Origin: Zygnema cylindricum
Taxonomy: Eukaryota; Streptophyta; Zygnematophyceae; Zygnematales; Zygnemataceae
Assembly (NCBI GenBank): GCA_037447655.1
Contig: JBBHKE010001131.1
Location: forward strand, 63,475 to 127,474
Direction: 5' to 3'
DNA length: 64,000 nt
The notes beneath the pieces are model-generated. The model was not told where the DNA came from. It did not search any database and was given only the letters and a program-made list of their open reading frames with translations. The position numbers and the translations under genes are program-made. How positions within the stretch are numbered: position 1 is the stretch's first letter; every line of letters starts with the position of its first letter. Below are positions 34,331 to 46,600 of the stretch, one piece after another.

Positions 34331-34917
34331 AAACCTTTGGAAGTACCAATTGGGAGAAGTCGAAGGAGATGCCCTTTTGTATATTTTGCGATATGAGGTT
34401 TTTTTTCTGCTTTGGGTATTTTGTTTCTTTTTCTGTTTTGTCAGTTTTCTTACTGATTCGTCCGTATGTAGGTTCCATTTCAGGGTTTCTTCGTTTCGTT
34501 CCTTTTTTTGGTATGTTATTCATTCTTTTTTCGTTTTGTTTTTCGTTTCATTTTTTGTTCTTTTTTCGGTCAGCTAGTATTTCAATCTTCATTTCATTTT
34601 TCGATCCGTTTTTCGTCTTTTTTTCAAATAAACCGTTTTGACTTTTGGAGTTGTTGTCAATAAGAAAAGAGGGAAGGGATTGGTATATTAATAAGTAGAG
34701 TGGTAAGTGAAGCTAAATGAAAATAATGAATGAAATAAAGATAGAAGATGGAGTTATGTGCATATTTTTTTTTTCTTTTCTATTTTTTTTCTTCTCTATT
34801 TTTTTTTCTTTTCCGATATTTTTGTATCTTGGGTTCCAATTTTTTTTTATGTATATATATGTTTTTTTTAAGTAAGTCTTAAATTGTGGTTGGATTTTTG
34901 CAAAAAAAGTGGTTTTT
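34331..34917. other. T-rich low-complexity interval
   Basis: Dominated by TTTTTCGTTTT-like sequence to 34640 and T-homopolymers at 34760-34880. No gene seen. Confidence 0.6.
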
Positions 34918-35440
34918 ATTCTTTTGGTTCGATTTTGCATGACATTTGGTTCGATTTTGCATGACATTTGGTTCGATTTTGCATGACATTTGGTTCGATT
35001 TTGAATGGCATTTGGTTCGATTTCGAATGGCATTTGCTTCGATTTCGAATGGTATTTGCTTCAATATAAAACTACAATTGGTTTGATAACAAATGGTATT
35101 TGGTTCGATTTTGAATGACATTTGGTTCGATTTTGCATGACATTTGGTTCGATTTTGCATGACATTTGGTTCGATTTTGCATGACATTTGGTTCGATTTT
35201 GCATGACATTTGGTTCGATTTTGCATGACATTTGGTTCGATTTTGCATGACATTTGGTTCGATTTTGCATGACATTTGGTTCGATTTTGCATGACATTTG
35301 GTTCGATTTTGCATGACATTTGGTTCTTTTTGCATGACATTTGGTTCGATTTTGCATGACATTTGGTTCGATTTTGCATGGTATTTGATTCAATTTCGAA
35401 TGGCATTTGGTTCGATTTGGAATGGCATTTCGTTCGTTGG
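34918..35440. repeat. 22-bp tandem satellite, about 23 units
   Basis: The unit is GACATTTGGTTCGATTTTGC plus AT (22 bp). The right half (35125-35385) is nearly perfect and both edges are degraded (GAATGG variants near 35000-35050 and 35400). As 22 is not a multiple of 3, all three minus frames stay open and read the same NRTKCHAKSNQMSCKIEP-type peptide. That is an artefact of periodicity, not a protein. Confidence 0.95.
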
Positions 35441-35796
35441 TTCTTGGACCTCCATCAGGCGGTATGTGAGGTTGTGTACTAGCAATTTACATTTTTGTAC
35501 CAGGCTGTAATGCTATTTTTTTTTTATATATATATATATAATATGTTTAATGGTGATTTTGCAACTTTACCCAAACTTTTGGGCGACAAATTTGACCATT
35601 CGATTTTGTGGTTTCAAAGCAAACGCTCATTTTATTCAGTGTTTGGCTTAGTGTCCTCAAGTGTTTCAAGGAAGACACTAGCCACACATTGGATGTGTAC
35701 GATTGGCACACTTGGGAATAAAAGATGTGATCCACGGCGGATGAGCGATGACAACCTAACAAATGAAAAGGCCATGGAGAGGGTGGATTCAAATCA
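35441..35796. other. Non-coding interval
   Basis: Contains a TA microsatellite at 35525-35545. Frames here have no recognisable domain. Confidence 0.45.
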
Positions 35797-35798
35797 TA

Positions 35799-36084
35799 GT
35801 TCAAAAGTAGGTGAAAGTGGCCCATACAATATGCCTCTTGTATGCAAAACATACAATATGACTTTTAGACCCATATTGTATTCGGACCAATTAAAACATT
35901 CCGACCAAAAATTGGACCAATTAAAACATTCTGACCAAATATTTTTATTTACATCATCATATTCGGACAATCGAACGGTCGCCGACCAAAGTAGCGATCT
36001 AAGAAGATCACATGAAAAGCCCGTAACACAACTTATGATAAAGGCGCCGACCAAAGGCCTACCATAAAAACGCCACTTTTGAAC
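35799..36084. mobile_element. Small inverted-repeat element, TA target (copy A)
   Basis: 286 bp starting GTTCAAAAGT and ending ACTTTTGAAC, flanked by TA on both sides (35797-35798, 36085-36086). A longer copy lies at 48909-49478. Both share GCCCATRCAATATGCC, ACATACAATATG, AGACCCATATTGTATT, AAAGTAGCGATCTAAGAAG and ACCAAAGGCCTACCATAAAA-like blocks. TA target plus short TIR suggests a Tc1/mariner (Stowaway-like) non-autonomous element. Confidence 0.7.
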
Positions 36085-36086
36085 TA

Positions 36087-36472
36087 TAGTTCATATCCAC
36101 CGAACCAACGAATATCCTTTGAGGCTCCTTTTGTCATCCATTTACTTCCGCGGAAAAGACTTTGCGTTTAGAATATAATGGCGCGTTTCGACGATGATAA
36201 AGAATGCACGTACAAATGTTAAACTTTAATATGTCTCAACAAATCTTAAATTCCGTCCGTCCATACACATAAGACATTCAAATTAAGTGCTTTTCAAATC
36301 TTTGACTATTATATTTAACTAACAGGAGCGTAAGTGGTATCAATTGCAATAAAGCACGTAGGCGATAGGCGATAGGTGCCTTGCAGGCACGGCCCGTTGG
36401 AGAAGTGGTCAAAATATAACTCCTAGTGAACATGACCGCATGATTATTGGAAATGCCTGCTAGACAAACCGT
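36087..36472. other. Non-coding interval
   Basis: No gene recognised. It includes a small duplicated GGCGATAGGCGATAGG at 36361. Confidence 0.45.
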
Positions 36473-36678
36473 GAATCGCTATTAGTGTTAATGTTTTTTT
36501 CGTCTCTTAAAACATCTTTTCTCGGTAAACACATGTCGGATTGTAGATCTGACGGCTGCGATTGAATAGAAATATTCTCAGCTTCTCGATTGGCGGCCTC
36601 AAATTGAAAATAGGACAATTGTGTACGGATAAAATATGTTATAAGTGGCAAAAAAATTATTAACAGTAATAACGATAC
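36473..36678. mobile_element. Inverted-repeat element of the 29216 family
   Basis: Starts GTGAATCGCTATTAGTGTTA and ends ATTATTAACAGTAATAACGAT, an imperfect inverted pair. The inside shares the CGTCTCTTAAAACATC, CACATGTC-GATTGTAGATCT and TCTCAGCTT blocks with the next copy at 36898. Confidence 0.6.
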
Positions 36679-36897
36679 ACTGTGTAGTATGATGCTAAAG
36701 GTGCATACAATCTGCCGTACTACTCAGCTTGGAACTTGAGGTCGAGCTCAACCAAGTAATAAATGCCGGTTCGACTTGTCGCATAGCGAGAGAAGTACGA
36801 GAGAAGACGACGAAACACGACAAAATTTATGTGGTCGAAGGCGCTTCAAAGGTCCACGGAAACAGATTTCGAATAGCCACACTACAGTACGGTAGAG

Positions 36898-37115
36898 CAT
36901 GAATCGCTATTAGTGTTGATATTTTTTTCGTCTCTTAAAAATTTTTCTTTCCGTACACACATGTCCGATTGTAGATCTAACGGTTGATATTGCACGGTAA
37001 GATTTTCAGCTTCCGATTGGCGGTCTCAAATTGAAAATCGGACAAGTGTGTACGCAGAAAGGATGTTTTGAGTGGCGAAAAAATTATTAACCGTAATAGC
37101 GATTCAAGGTGTACT
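36898..37115. mobile_element. Inverted-repeat element of the 29216 family, flanked by 11-bp direct repeats
   Basis: 218-bp segment between two identical GTACGGTAGAG copies (36887-36897 and 37116-37126). Near-terminal GAATCGCTATTA occurs in opposite orientation at both ends, but the right end has about ten extra bases. An 11-bp duplication would fit a Mutator-like element. Alternatively the flanks are part of the local GTAC-rich repeat. Confidence 0.55.
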
Positions 37116-37126
37116 GTACGGTAGAG

Positions 37127-37688
37127 GTCATGCACCCGTACGGCAAGCGTCACACCGACGGTTCAAATTCCAAAGACCGCGAATCTCCATCGTACATATC
37201 TCGCCATCGGGCGACAAGCGAAGTCCGATCGACGGCGCTCGTTCACCTTACGACTGGAAGCTTGGTCCTTAGTCGTACGGCATCCAGAGGCTACAGTAAA
37301 GTACAGTACTGTACAGGGATTTCCCATGTACCGCCTGAGTGCCGTACAGACTTTTCCCTGGCTCTTCATGAACGCCGTACAACATATGTTTTTTGCCTAT
37401 AATGTTATGAAAAAGTAAAAGACCAAGAAAAAGTTAAAGTAAGAGAAGAAAAAAATAAAGAAAAAGAAAAAGAAAAAGAAAAAGACTGTCCACTAAAAGA
37501 GATGTTATGAATATATAATTGGTTAAACGAAAACATCCACGTAGACCTTTGTTCAAAAAACTTTTTTCTCTCTGTGTGACGTGACGAGTCCGTAGCCATG
37601 GCGGCCAGCTTTGTCCTCGTGGCAATGCTGAGCATAGCGTGCCACGTGGCACTCGTAAGGGGATTCTACGACTACCACGGCAACTACG
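37127..37688 (+). repeat. Duplicated region: upstream DNA plus first exon of LRR gene (copy 1)
   Basis: Alignable by eye with about 59606-60113: shared GCCGTACA, TTTTGCCTATAAT, AGTTAAAG, GAATATATAATTGGTTAAAC, GAAAACATCCAC, TAGACCTTT, CTGTGTGACGTGA and the ATG exon. TTGGTTAAACG and TATATAA lie 75-85 bases before the ATG in both, a possible shared promoter. An AAAAAG microsatellite near 37455-37485 is expanded only here. Confidence 0.7.
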
Positions 37689-40600
37689 ATACGATGGTAG
37701 AGGAGGATTGTACGACTTCCCCAATTTTAGCCTTTTTTCCCTCATTTTCTTGCAATGATGGGTTTTAAAGCCAAAACTATAAAATTTTCAAAATGAAACG
37801 TCGTTTAAAAGATTTTATTGAAGTTTAAAGCCTCGATCCTTCAAAAGAATTATTTTTTTAATGGATTCTGATGCTAGATCTGTCCGGCAAAGTTTACGTT
37901 AGTGTTCGTGAAGTTGTTTTTTTCATTAAATATGAAAAATTTGGGAAAAATTCCAAAATTTAAGGAGCATTGAAAAAGGCTCGAATGCCCACACAACAAA
38001 GAAAAAACAAAATTGTTAATCAGTTTGTTTTCCACTATCCAATTTCACTTTCAGAATTGACCAATTTTTAGGTTTTCGGTAATTCAAAAAACTTGGCTAA
38101 ATAAACCACCTTCCACTAACTTTTATGAATTAACCAGAAGGTTAACTTTGGTGAATCGCTTAAAATTTTAATTGTGTTTTCTTTAAAATGACGTCGAAGC
38201 ACAACACCACTTCTTTGTGTGAGATCCAAGAGTTCACAAAACATCACTCTAATTGGCTCCACTAAGACCTCTCTCCCCAATCAAAGTTGTCACACGTGCG
38301 AAAATTTTGTCTAATTGGCTCGAGTATGGCCTCTGTCGCTCTGTGGATGCTGCAGTCATTAAATTGTCGGCGATGGGTGAGACCATGAGCAACTTCCCCG
38401 AAGTCAATTGCACCAACGGATTTTTCACATGTGATATTCAAGGTTTTGTGACAGATATGTGAGTATCTATTTCTTTTGTCCTTAAAATCTGCACTCAAAC
38501 CGCTCTAAATTTGTATTCGTTCGTTGCGCGCAAACTTTGCTGCGATTTGATGTGAGACAGACTGGCGCTGGTGTGGTTGAGACCGGCCAACGGTGGAGGG
38601 AGAAGGAAGGAGAGGAAAAGGGGGGAGGGGTGAGATAAACAACCTCGCTGATGGTTCACGGAGAGGGGTTACAGAAACCTGCGAGGCAGAGGAATGGCGG
38701 GAACAATTTGGGAAGGATTTGTCTTCATCCACCGATTATCATACATGTTAGTATATAAGGAGCGGCTCGATGTATCGCATATGCAATGATAAGATAATGG
38801 AGAAGAATAAAAATAAGAACTAAGAGTCGAGGGAATGATAATTGAGAATGTGGATTGAGAATGAGTATCGAGGATGAGAATGTTATGTGTTCTCCGAGCT
38901 TTTCTTTTTGTTTGAATGAAAGTCAATTTTTAATTCTTGTTTACTAAAAGTTGTTTGGGTGGTTGGGGGCGAGGATGCGAGGTGTCACAGAGACATGAGC
39001 GACAACCAGTTGACTGGAAGCATCCCGGATGACATCCATAAAATGCAAAACCTCGAATACTTGTAATACACATTGTACCAAAATAACAATTAACATTAAC
39101 TATTTAATAAACAATGGCCGTCTCAAGGGTTGGGCTAAATAGGGTTGTTAAGCAAGTGGAACATTTGATGAAGAAGAAATTATTTTGAAAAATTTGAAGT
39201 TACGAGATGAGATGAAAATCGAGTGTTTGATAGTGACCGACATTTTATCAGCTTTGTTCTTTAGATGGGCACTTCGTGGGGATAGACAGGGGTTAGAAAG
39301 AGTGATAAGTGATGGTTTGAGCAAAATATATTAGTAAAAATTGTTAGCCTATTGAGATGACAAGTTTAGAGAGTATTAGTAATTGCCGTTCCTCATTTGT
39401 GGTTAAAAAATTGACATCATGTGTATTTTCAAAATATCAATAGTTACATTTGTTTTTTTATAAACTTGCTTTCGATATCCGCCATAGGGCCATTGGGAGG
39501 CATGGGATACAGGAATCTGGCGAACAACCAGTTGAGTGGAAGCCTTCCATATTTCATCGGTGATGTGACTTATCTTAAAACCTTGTAAGTCATACTAAAA
39601 AAATACACGTTAAGAAAATTATAACATTGCTGTCGGATTAAACTCCAATCCTCAAGCAGGAGCTTTGAAGGCAGGGCTATATAGGAAAGGCTGGTGGGAA
39701 AGGACGTTGAATAACTAAAACTCAATGATATAAATGTAATTTTTTTAGCATAATGTATAAAAATGGTCAAAATATTTTTCTGTCTTGTCTTTGTTTTCAT
39801 TCGTTTAAATTGGTGTGGACGGCGGATGCCGCAGGAACCTTAGTAACAACGCCTTGAGTGGATATATTGATTCATCCATTGGTCAACTGGCATCCCTACA
39901 ATACTTGTAAGACACATTATACCAAATTAATAAATAATGATAATGATCTAATGTATAATGGCCATCTCAAGGTGTGAGCAAGGTGGGATTGTTAAGCAAG
40001 TCGAAATTTTGATAAAAGAGAGAGTTGTTTTCAAATTTTTAAGTTACAAGATGTGGTTAAAAGTGAGTGTTTGATCGTGTTGAACATTTTTTTTCTCCTT
40101 TTGTCTTTACATATCCACTTCATAGGGATGGGGAGCGGTTTTAAAAGGGTGATAAGTGATTGTTTACTCAAAATAGTGTAGCACTATTTGATAGCCTTTT
40201 GAGATGGCATATTCTAACAATGCTAGTAACGTTATGTTTCATCGTGTATATTTTCAAAATATCAATAATTGCTTTTGCTTCTATATAAAAATTGCGTTTG
40301 ACATCTATTATAAAAGGCGGCGTGGGGTTCAAGAACCTAGGTAACAACCAGTTGAGTGATATCATTCCAGAGTCCATCGGTGAACTGCGCTCTCTTCAAA
40401 CATTGTAAGGCATATTACAAAAATACTCGTTAACAAAATTTTACCATTGATATCTGATTCAATCCACGAGTGGGGTCTTTGGAGTCGGGGCTAAGGAGGA
40501 AAAGTAGAGGGAATAGGACCTCAGCGAACTAGAATTCGGTAATATAAGTTGATGTTTTCGAGCATAATTTATAAATTTGGTTAAAATATAATTGTTACTT

Positions 40601-43600
40601 TTATTTAATTCCATTTTTTTAAATTGGTGTGGATGGTGGATGCCACAGGGACTTGAGTTCCAACCAGTTGATTGGAAACATTCCAAAGTCTATCAGTCGA
40701 TTGAAATCTCTCCAACAATTGTAAGACATGTACAAATATACTATACCAGATATATATATGTATAAGAACTATGATTTAATAAACGATGGCCAGCTCAAGG
40801 TATGGCTTAAAAGATGAACAAATCATGCTACATTTCAAATGAAACGAGGATTTTGATTTTGTTATGGGGTAAAAGACAAGTAGGGTTGTTCTCATCTTAG
40901 AAGCATCTAATCGAATGGCATATTAGTATTTCAATGTTTGAAAATGCAATTTGTGAAAAATCTAATTAAAATATGTTTGGAACTTTTTTTTAATTTGTGA
41001 AATCCTGCCTTTGATATTGACAGTAAGGTCATTGGGCGGCGTGGATATTGGGCGTGTCACAGATTTCTAAACGACAACTTTTTGAGTGGAATCATTCCGT
41101 CGGTCATCAGCCAAATGAGTTCCCTAAAAAAAATGTAAGTCACGTTCTATTCGGAAAAAAATATAATGTTCATTTATTGAACCAAAAAGTTTGTATTCTT
41201 GAAGTTCCCATGGAAGGTTACAAGGAGGGCGGAGGGTGGGAGGGTAGGGGGGGAGAGGCGTTGGAGCTTTCAAGCATAGAGGTTTCATTAGTTAATTTTT
41301 TTTTTTTTATGATTATGAGTTATTTTTTTAGATTTTTGAACTTTTTGTTACTTTCGTATACTCTTCTTGTACGGACGTAGTGGACGGACGGAAATTCTAC
41401 GGACGTACGGAACGCACGGAAGGGAACTGTACGGGCGTACAGAATGTACGAGTGAACATTGTACAGACGGGCAAAATGTACGGAAATTTTTAAAAAGAGA
41501 CGTTTCTTTATTTCCGCGCTCGAATTTGAACTGGATTTCGAGTTTTGGACGTTTCCTCCATACTAGGAAGACCTAAAGCCACCATTGTAGCCGCCATTGA
41601 AGCCCTATAAAGCCGCCATTGATATCGCACTTTAGCCTCCACGAACCTTCCTAAATGCAGCCATGCCCAGGATTCGAGGAGGAGAGTTAGAGAATGTTGT
41701 AGCTCCGACCGGTGGTCAACTTGGGGACGATAAATTGTGCATTTGTGTGTATTGCAAATTACACTACAATGCACAACAATGCACAAGCCACCAGGATTAG
41801 GAACCACCTTCTAGGAAACGTGAAAAACGGAGGAATCAGACGTTGTAAATTATGCCCGGATTATGTGAAGTAAGAGTGCCACCAAGATTAGGAACCATCT
41901 TTTAGGAAACGTGAAAAATGGAGGAATCAGGCCATGCAAATTATGTCCGGATTATGTACGGATTATGTGAAGTCAAAGTTAAGTGCAGTGGAAACCGACA
42001 AGGCTTCTCACGACTCTAAAAAGCGTACAATATCCGATCTGGATCGACTTACTGGAAGTTTTGTCGTGTCTAGCCATTGCGTCTATTGTCGTGTCTAGCC
42101 ATTGCGTCTAGCCATCCTGTCGGGTCAAGCCAGAGCAACAAGGTAAGCCAGAGCAACAAGGTGAAAGGGATGCAAGTTTTGTCGTGTCTAGCCATTGCGT
42201 CTATTGTCGTGTCTAGCCATTGCGTCTAGCCATCCTGTCGGGTCAAGCCAGAGCAACAAGGTAAGCCAGAGCAACAAGGTGAAAGGGATGCAGACAAAAA
42301 TCCGGGATGCTTTTAATAAGCATAACAAAGAGGTACATAAAGCATAAAACAAGGCAATTTTTGCCAATGCTTTCAATAAGCATAACAAAGAGGTAGATGA
42401 AGCATGGACGAAGGCATTCTTTGCCTACGGCTTGCCATTTATTCTATTAAAAGATCCATATTTCAAGGCAACATTGAAGTAGACTTGGGAGATAGGGGTG
42501 TGTTATAAGATACCCCACCGAGACGCTATGAGAACTCGTCTCCTGAATGTGACTAAGGTGATGATAACTAACGATTTGGAGAATTACATGGCGACTATGA
42601 AAGTCACTGGTGCCCCTGTCACACAAGATGGTTAGACAGCTGTTGACCAAACGCCTCTCCTCAACATTCTAGTTGTCACCCCAAAGGGCAGTACAAAGAT
42701 GCCCAGGGCAGTACAAAGATGCCGAATATGGGCAGTACAAGGATGCCGAATATGTTTATAAGGTGTTGGAGAAAGGAGTTCTTGCGGTAGGGGTGGAGCA
42801 TGTGGCCCAAATTGTAACAGATTTTTTACTTGTCAATAAAGCGGCAGTCTCGTTGCTCATGAGCAAGTACCCTTTCCTGACGTAGACGCCATGTTCTGCC
42901 CACATTTTGGACCTGTTGTTGGAGGATTGGGATAAGGTTCTTTTTATCTCAACACCTGTCCGAGAGGCAAAAGAGGTCTTGAGATATATCACAAACCACA
43001 ATATGAGTGTAGCCATCTTCAACAAAATCTAGACACTCCGACTTTTAAAACCTAGAGAGACTCGGTTCGACAAATTTCATCATGCTCTAAAGGTTTTTAG
43101 AGGTGAAGGATAGCCTCGAGCGCTTAATGTTTGATGATATTTGACATTTGCGCTTAATGTTGAATTTAGATTTGGCGGCTCACGAAAACGCCGATACGGC
43201 GGAATGAACATTTGGTGGTATATAGAAGCAATATCATCGGATGACACGTGGCAAGATGTCCGTGGACAACGGACATTGTGGGGAGAGGAACCATGGCTTC
43301 GGATCTGACAAGCGTCAACAAGTGGCCATGCCGTACCATGGCCGTACAAAAAGTACGGCGGTATTTAAACCTTATTTGGCCGTACAAAAAGTACGGCGGT
43401 ATTTATACCTTCTTGTACTCTACAGTCTTCTGCCCACATTTTGGACTTGTTGGAGGATTGGGGTAAGGTTTTTTTTAACTCAACACCTGTCCGACCTGTC
43501 CGAGAGGCAAAGGAGGTGTTGAGATTTATCACAAACCACAATATGAGTGTAGCTATCTTCAACAAAATCTCGATACTTTGACTTTTGAAACTTGGAGAGA

Positions 43601-46600
43601 CTCGGTTCGCGACAAATTTTATCATGCTCCAAAGGTTTTTAGAGGTGAAGGATAACCTCAAGCGCTTAATGTTTAATGATGACTACTAGTGAATGGGCAA
43701 GCCTGCATACAAGTCCGAGAAGACCAAGATAAAAGGCCACAATTTGAGCTCGGGTTTTTGGATAAGAGTGAAGGAAGCTGTGACAGCTGTAGAGCTTGTG
43801 GTATGATTGATAAGGGAGTGTGACAAAGGGGCCCGAATGAGGGGAAGGTTTATTATGGTCTTCACATGATTGGTCAATACTTAAATAATATATCGACTAA
43901 TGGAGGAGAAGGATATTTCGAAGGAGTGCATATTTTGGAGGAGTTAAAGACATCTTAGTTGGCTAGATAGGGGATGGCATATAGCCCCATACATGCAGTC
44001 GACTTCATACTTGATCCCGAGTACCAAAGTTATGAATAAAGGCAACTAACGAATGTGAATGTCATGGAAGGCTTCGAGTAATCTTTCAAAGGATTTTACC
44101 GCGCGTGGAAGATGAGAAGTATAGGTTTTTGAGGGTGTACTTGGGAAGGAGGTAACAAAATCTTGTGGTCAGGTGATGCCAGGGTGGAAGTGGTGGCAGT
44201 AGTTTGGGACTATCACGCCTATCTTTTAGAAAGTAGCAATTAGGGTCCTTGCCCAATGCTCGGTTGCCAGCTCATGTGAGAGGAATTGGTCAGCCTATGA
44301 CTATATTTATTTTGAAAAACGGAACAGGTTGACGTTTAAGAGGGCCAATGACCTGGTTGGGATTTTTAGCAATCTCAGGTTAGCACACCAAATCGGGGAT
44401 GTTAGTTATGAGGAGGCTATGATAGCATGGGAGGAAAAAGAAGGTGGGTAGTGGAAGAAGAAGGGGGGTTAGTGGAAGAGGAAAGGGGTGTAGTAGAAGA
44501 GGAGTCAGACCAAAACATGGATGACTTAGATTTAGAATAGAGAGGTTAATGTTCTAGCTCCATTCACGACCGTTAATGAGTTGGCCAAATTTTTATGTGT
44601 GAACTATTCCATTTCCCTCACATGATTACAAAATCGGGTTTTTTTCTTCAATTATAAACTTTTCCTTTTTCAATGTTAATATCTTGTAACATGGCCATTT
44701 TTTGCTTCAATTGTCGATTTTAAATTATTAAATGTGAACATGCTGTAATGGAGCCATGCTGTAATGCTGAACCAATGACGAGGCAACCTGGTCGCTGATT
44801 GTTGGTTCACTGTTTCAGCGACGAGGGAATTTGGTCGCTGTTTGCTTGTTCACTATTTCTGTGATGTGGCACCAACGTCGCTGATAAACTTTGGAGTTTC
44901 GAACTCTCGACTAATAGTTTAAGTTGTCATATTATATTTCATTTTGATTAAAAAATTTCGGTTTTTTCGTATTTTTATTTTATAATTAAGTCAAAATCGG
45001 TCAACGTATTTTGAAAAATCTAAAATTTTGAAAAATGCGCATATGCATTCTTTTTCATGCATTCCAATCGTGCTCATACTCAGAATGAAACCTCTATGCT
45101 AGCAACTAAAAATAGGCATGGACGATGAAGTTGATTCTGTAGTTGTAAAAAGGTCATGGGATAATGCAGAAAGTAACCCAAAGAAATTGAATCTTTTTTA
45201 CAATTTTTTTTGAAAAAAATAGTTTTGCTTTTACTGTTTCTTAGTATTTTCTCGTTTTATTTTGGGATAATCTTATCAAATGGAAATGTTTGAAAATGAA
45301 ACAAATAAGTTAATGCAAAATATCACAAAAGTACATTGTTTTTTTGGAGGATTTTAGCAAAATCTAGTACAAAAATCATCACAATGATGACAATTTTTTT
45401 AGGATAAAATCGATTACATACATTATTGAATGTTAGAGTCAATTACGTGTGCAACTTCAAATGTTTTTCATCAAATTTTAGGTTGCAACATTAAATTAAC
45501 TTTTGAATTGGGCTTCTTTTCTTATTTTTCAAATGAAAAACGCCTAATATGTTGTAAGTTTTTATCAATCATATCGACTCCTTCAAAATCGTTTTCTTAT
45601 TTATGACTTCTCTTACACATTTTTATGGCTAACTAACTTATTAATTTATGCGGTCGGCTGCTTGTACAGTGCACTTTCCGGTAACTACTTAGTCGGGCCA
45701 ATTACCAATGCCAATGGACTCCTTACATGTAAAGTCCTCTCAAGAAATTGCCTATTTGCTTCAAGCCTCCCATCAGGATGCAGCTCCAAAGAACAGCGCA
45801 GTAAAAGAGAATGTGACGAGCTTTGCAACGCGACACAACCAGGAGGATCTTGTGGGGGAGGCGGTATCTGCTATCGTGACACGTATGAGAACGTATGGGC
45901 ATGTGAATGCAATGAAGGATTCACCGAACAATTTAGCAAGTACACTTGCGAAAGTAAGTACTTTTCCACAAGACGAATGCCAGCAATACAAATCTTTGCC
46001 GATGGTAAAAATATTTTTTAGTGAAATGTCACTCAGTTGTATGTATGGTTCTTCTTACTGCAATGTTTGATATCTACAACTGATGATGTCTACAACTGAT
46101 GCATCAGCAACTGATGCAACTGATGCAGACTGCAATGATGACTTGTGATATGAAGGTCCATATTCTTCAATAATTGGAAATGTAAACAGGTTGCCTAGAG
46201 GTGTTTTTTCAATTTTAGTCTAACACGTCCAAATTTTCATTAGTGTTATTTAATAACACTCTATTTTAAACTTTAGAGTGTGACCAAAAAGACATAAAAG
46301 CGATACAAGATTTTGGGTATACAGGAGTAAAATTTGGTATCATGAAGACTGATGACTACAATTTGTTTTTCTTGTCATGCCAGTTGACAAACCACCACCT
46401 CCCCTCCGTCCTCCACCCACACGCCAACCGCCACGCAAGCCACCCCCACTCACTCGACCTCCCCCAAAACCTCCTGCGCGTTTATCTCTACCCCCTCCAC
46501 GAGTCTTACTTCCATCTCCTTCACCTCCACCAACCATTCGTCCACCACGTTCACCTCTGTCTCCCCCACCGTTCGTTCGTCAGTCTCCTAGGCCTCCTCC

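Larger units (their letters stand above)
41135..45669 (+). other. Large intron of the LRR gene with transposon insertion
   Basis: 4535 bases between a GTAAGT donor and a TACAG acceptor. 41360-41490 is a GTACGG/ACGGACG-rich patch. 41690-44470 is a hAT remnant. 44560-45660 is AT-rich with no gene. Confidence 0.65.

Noticed and set aside
34879-35406. 175-residue repetitive minus-strand ORF; also considered as a CRISPR-like array
   Set aside because: Contiguous 22-bp tandem repeat with no spacers; open frames follow from the period. The setting is eukaryotic.
35495-36067. 190-residue plus-strand ORF
   Set aside because: Runs through a TA microsatellite and across the edge of a small transposable element; no domain.
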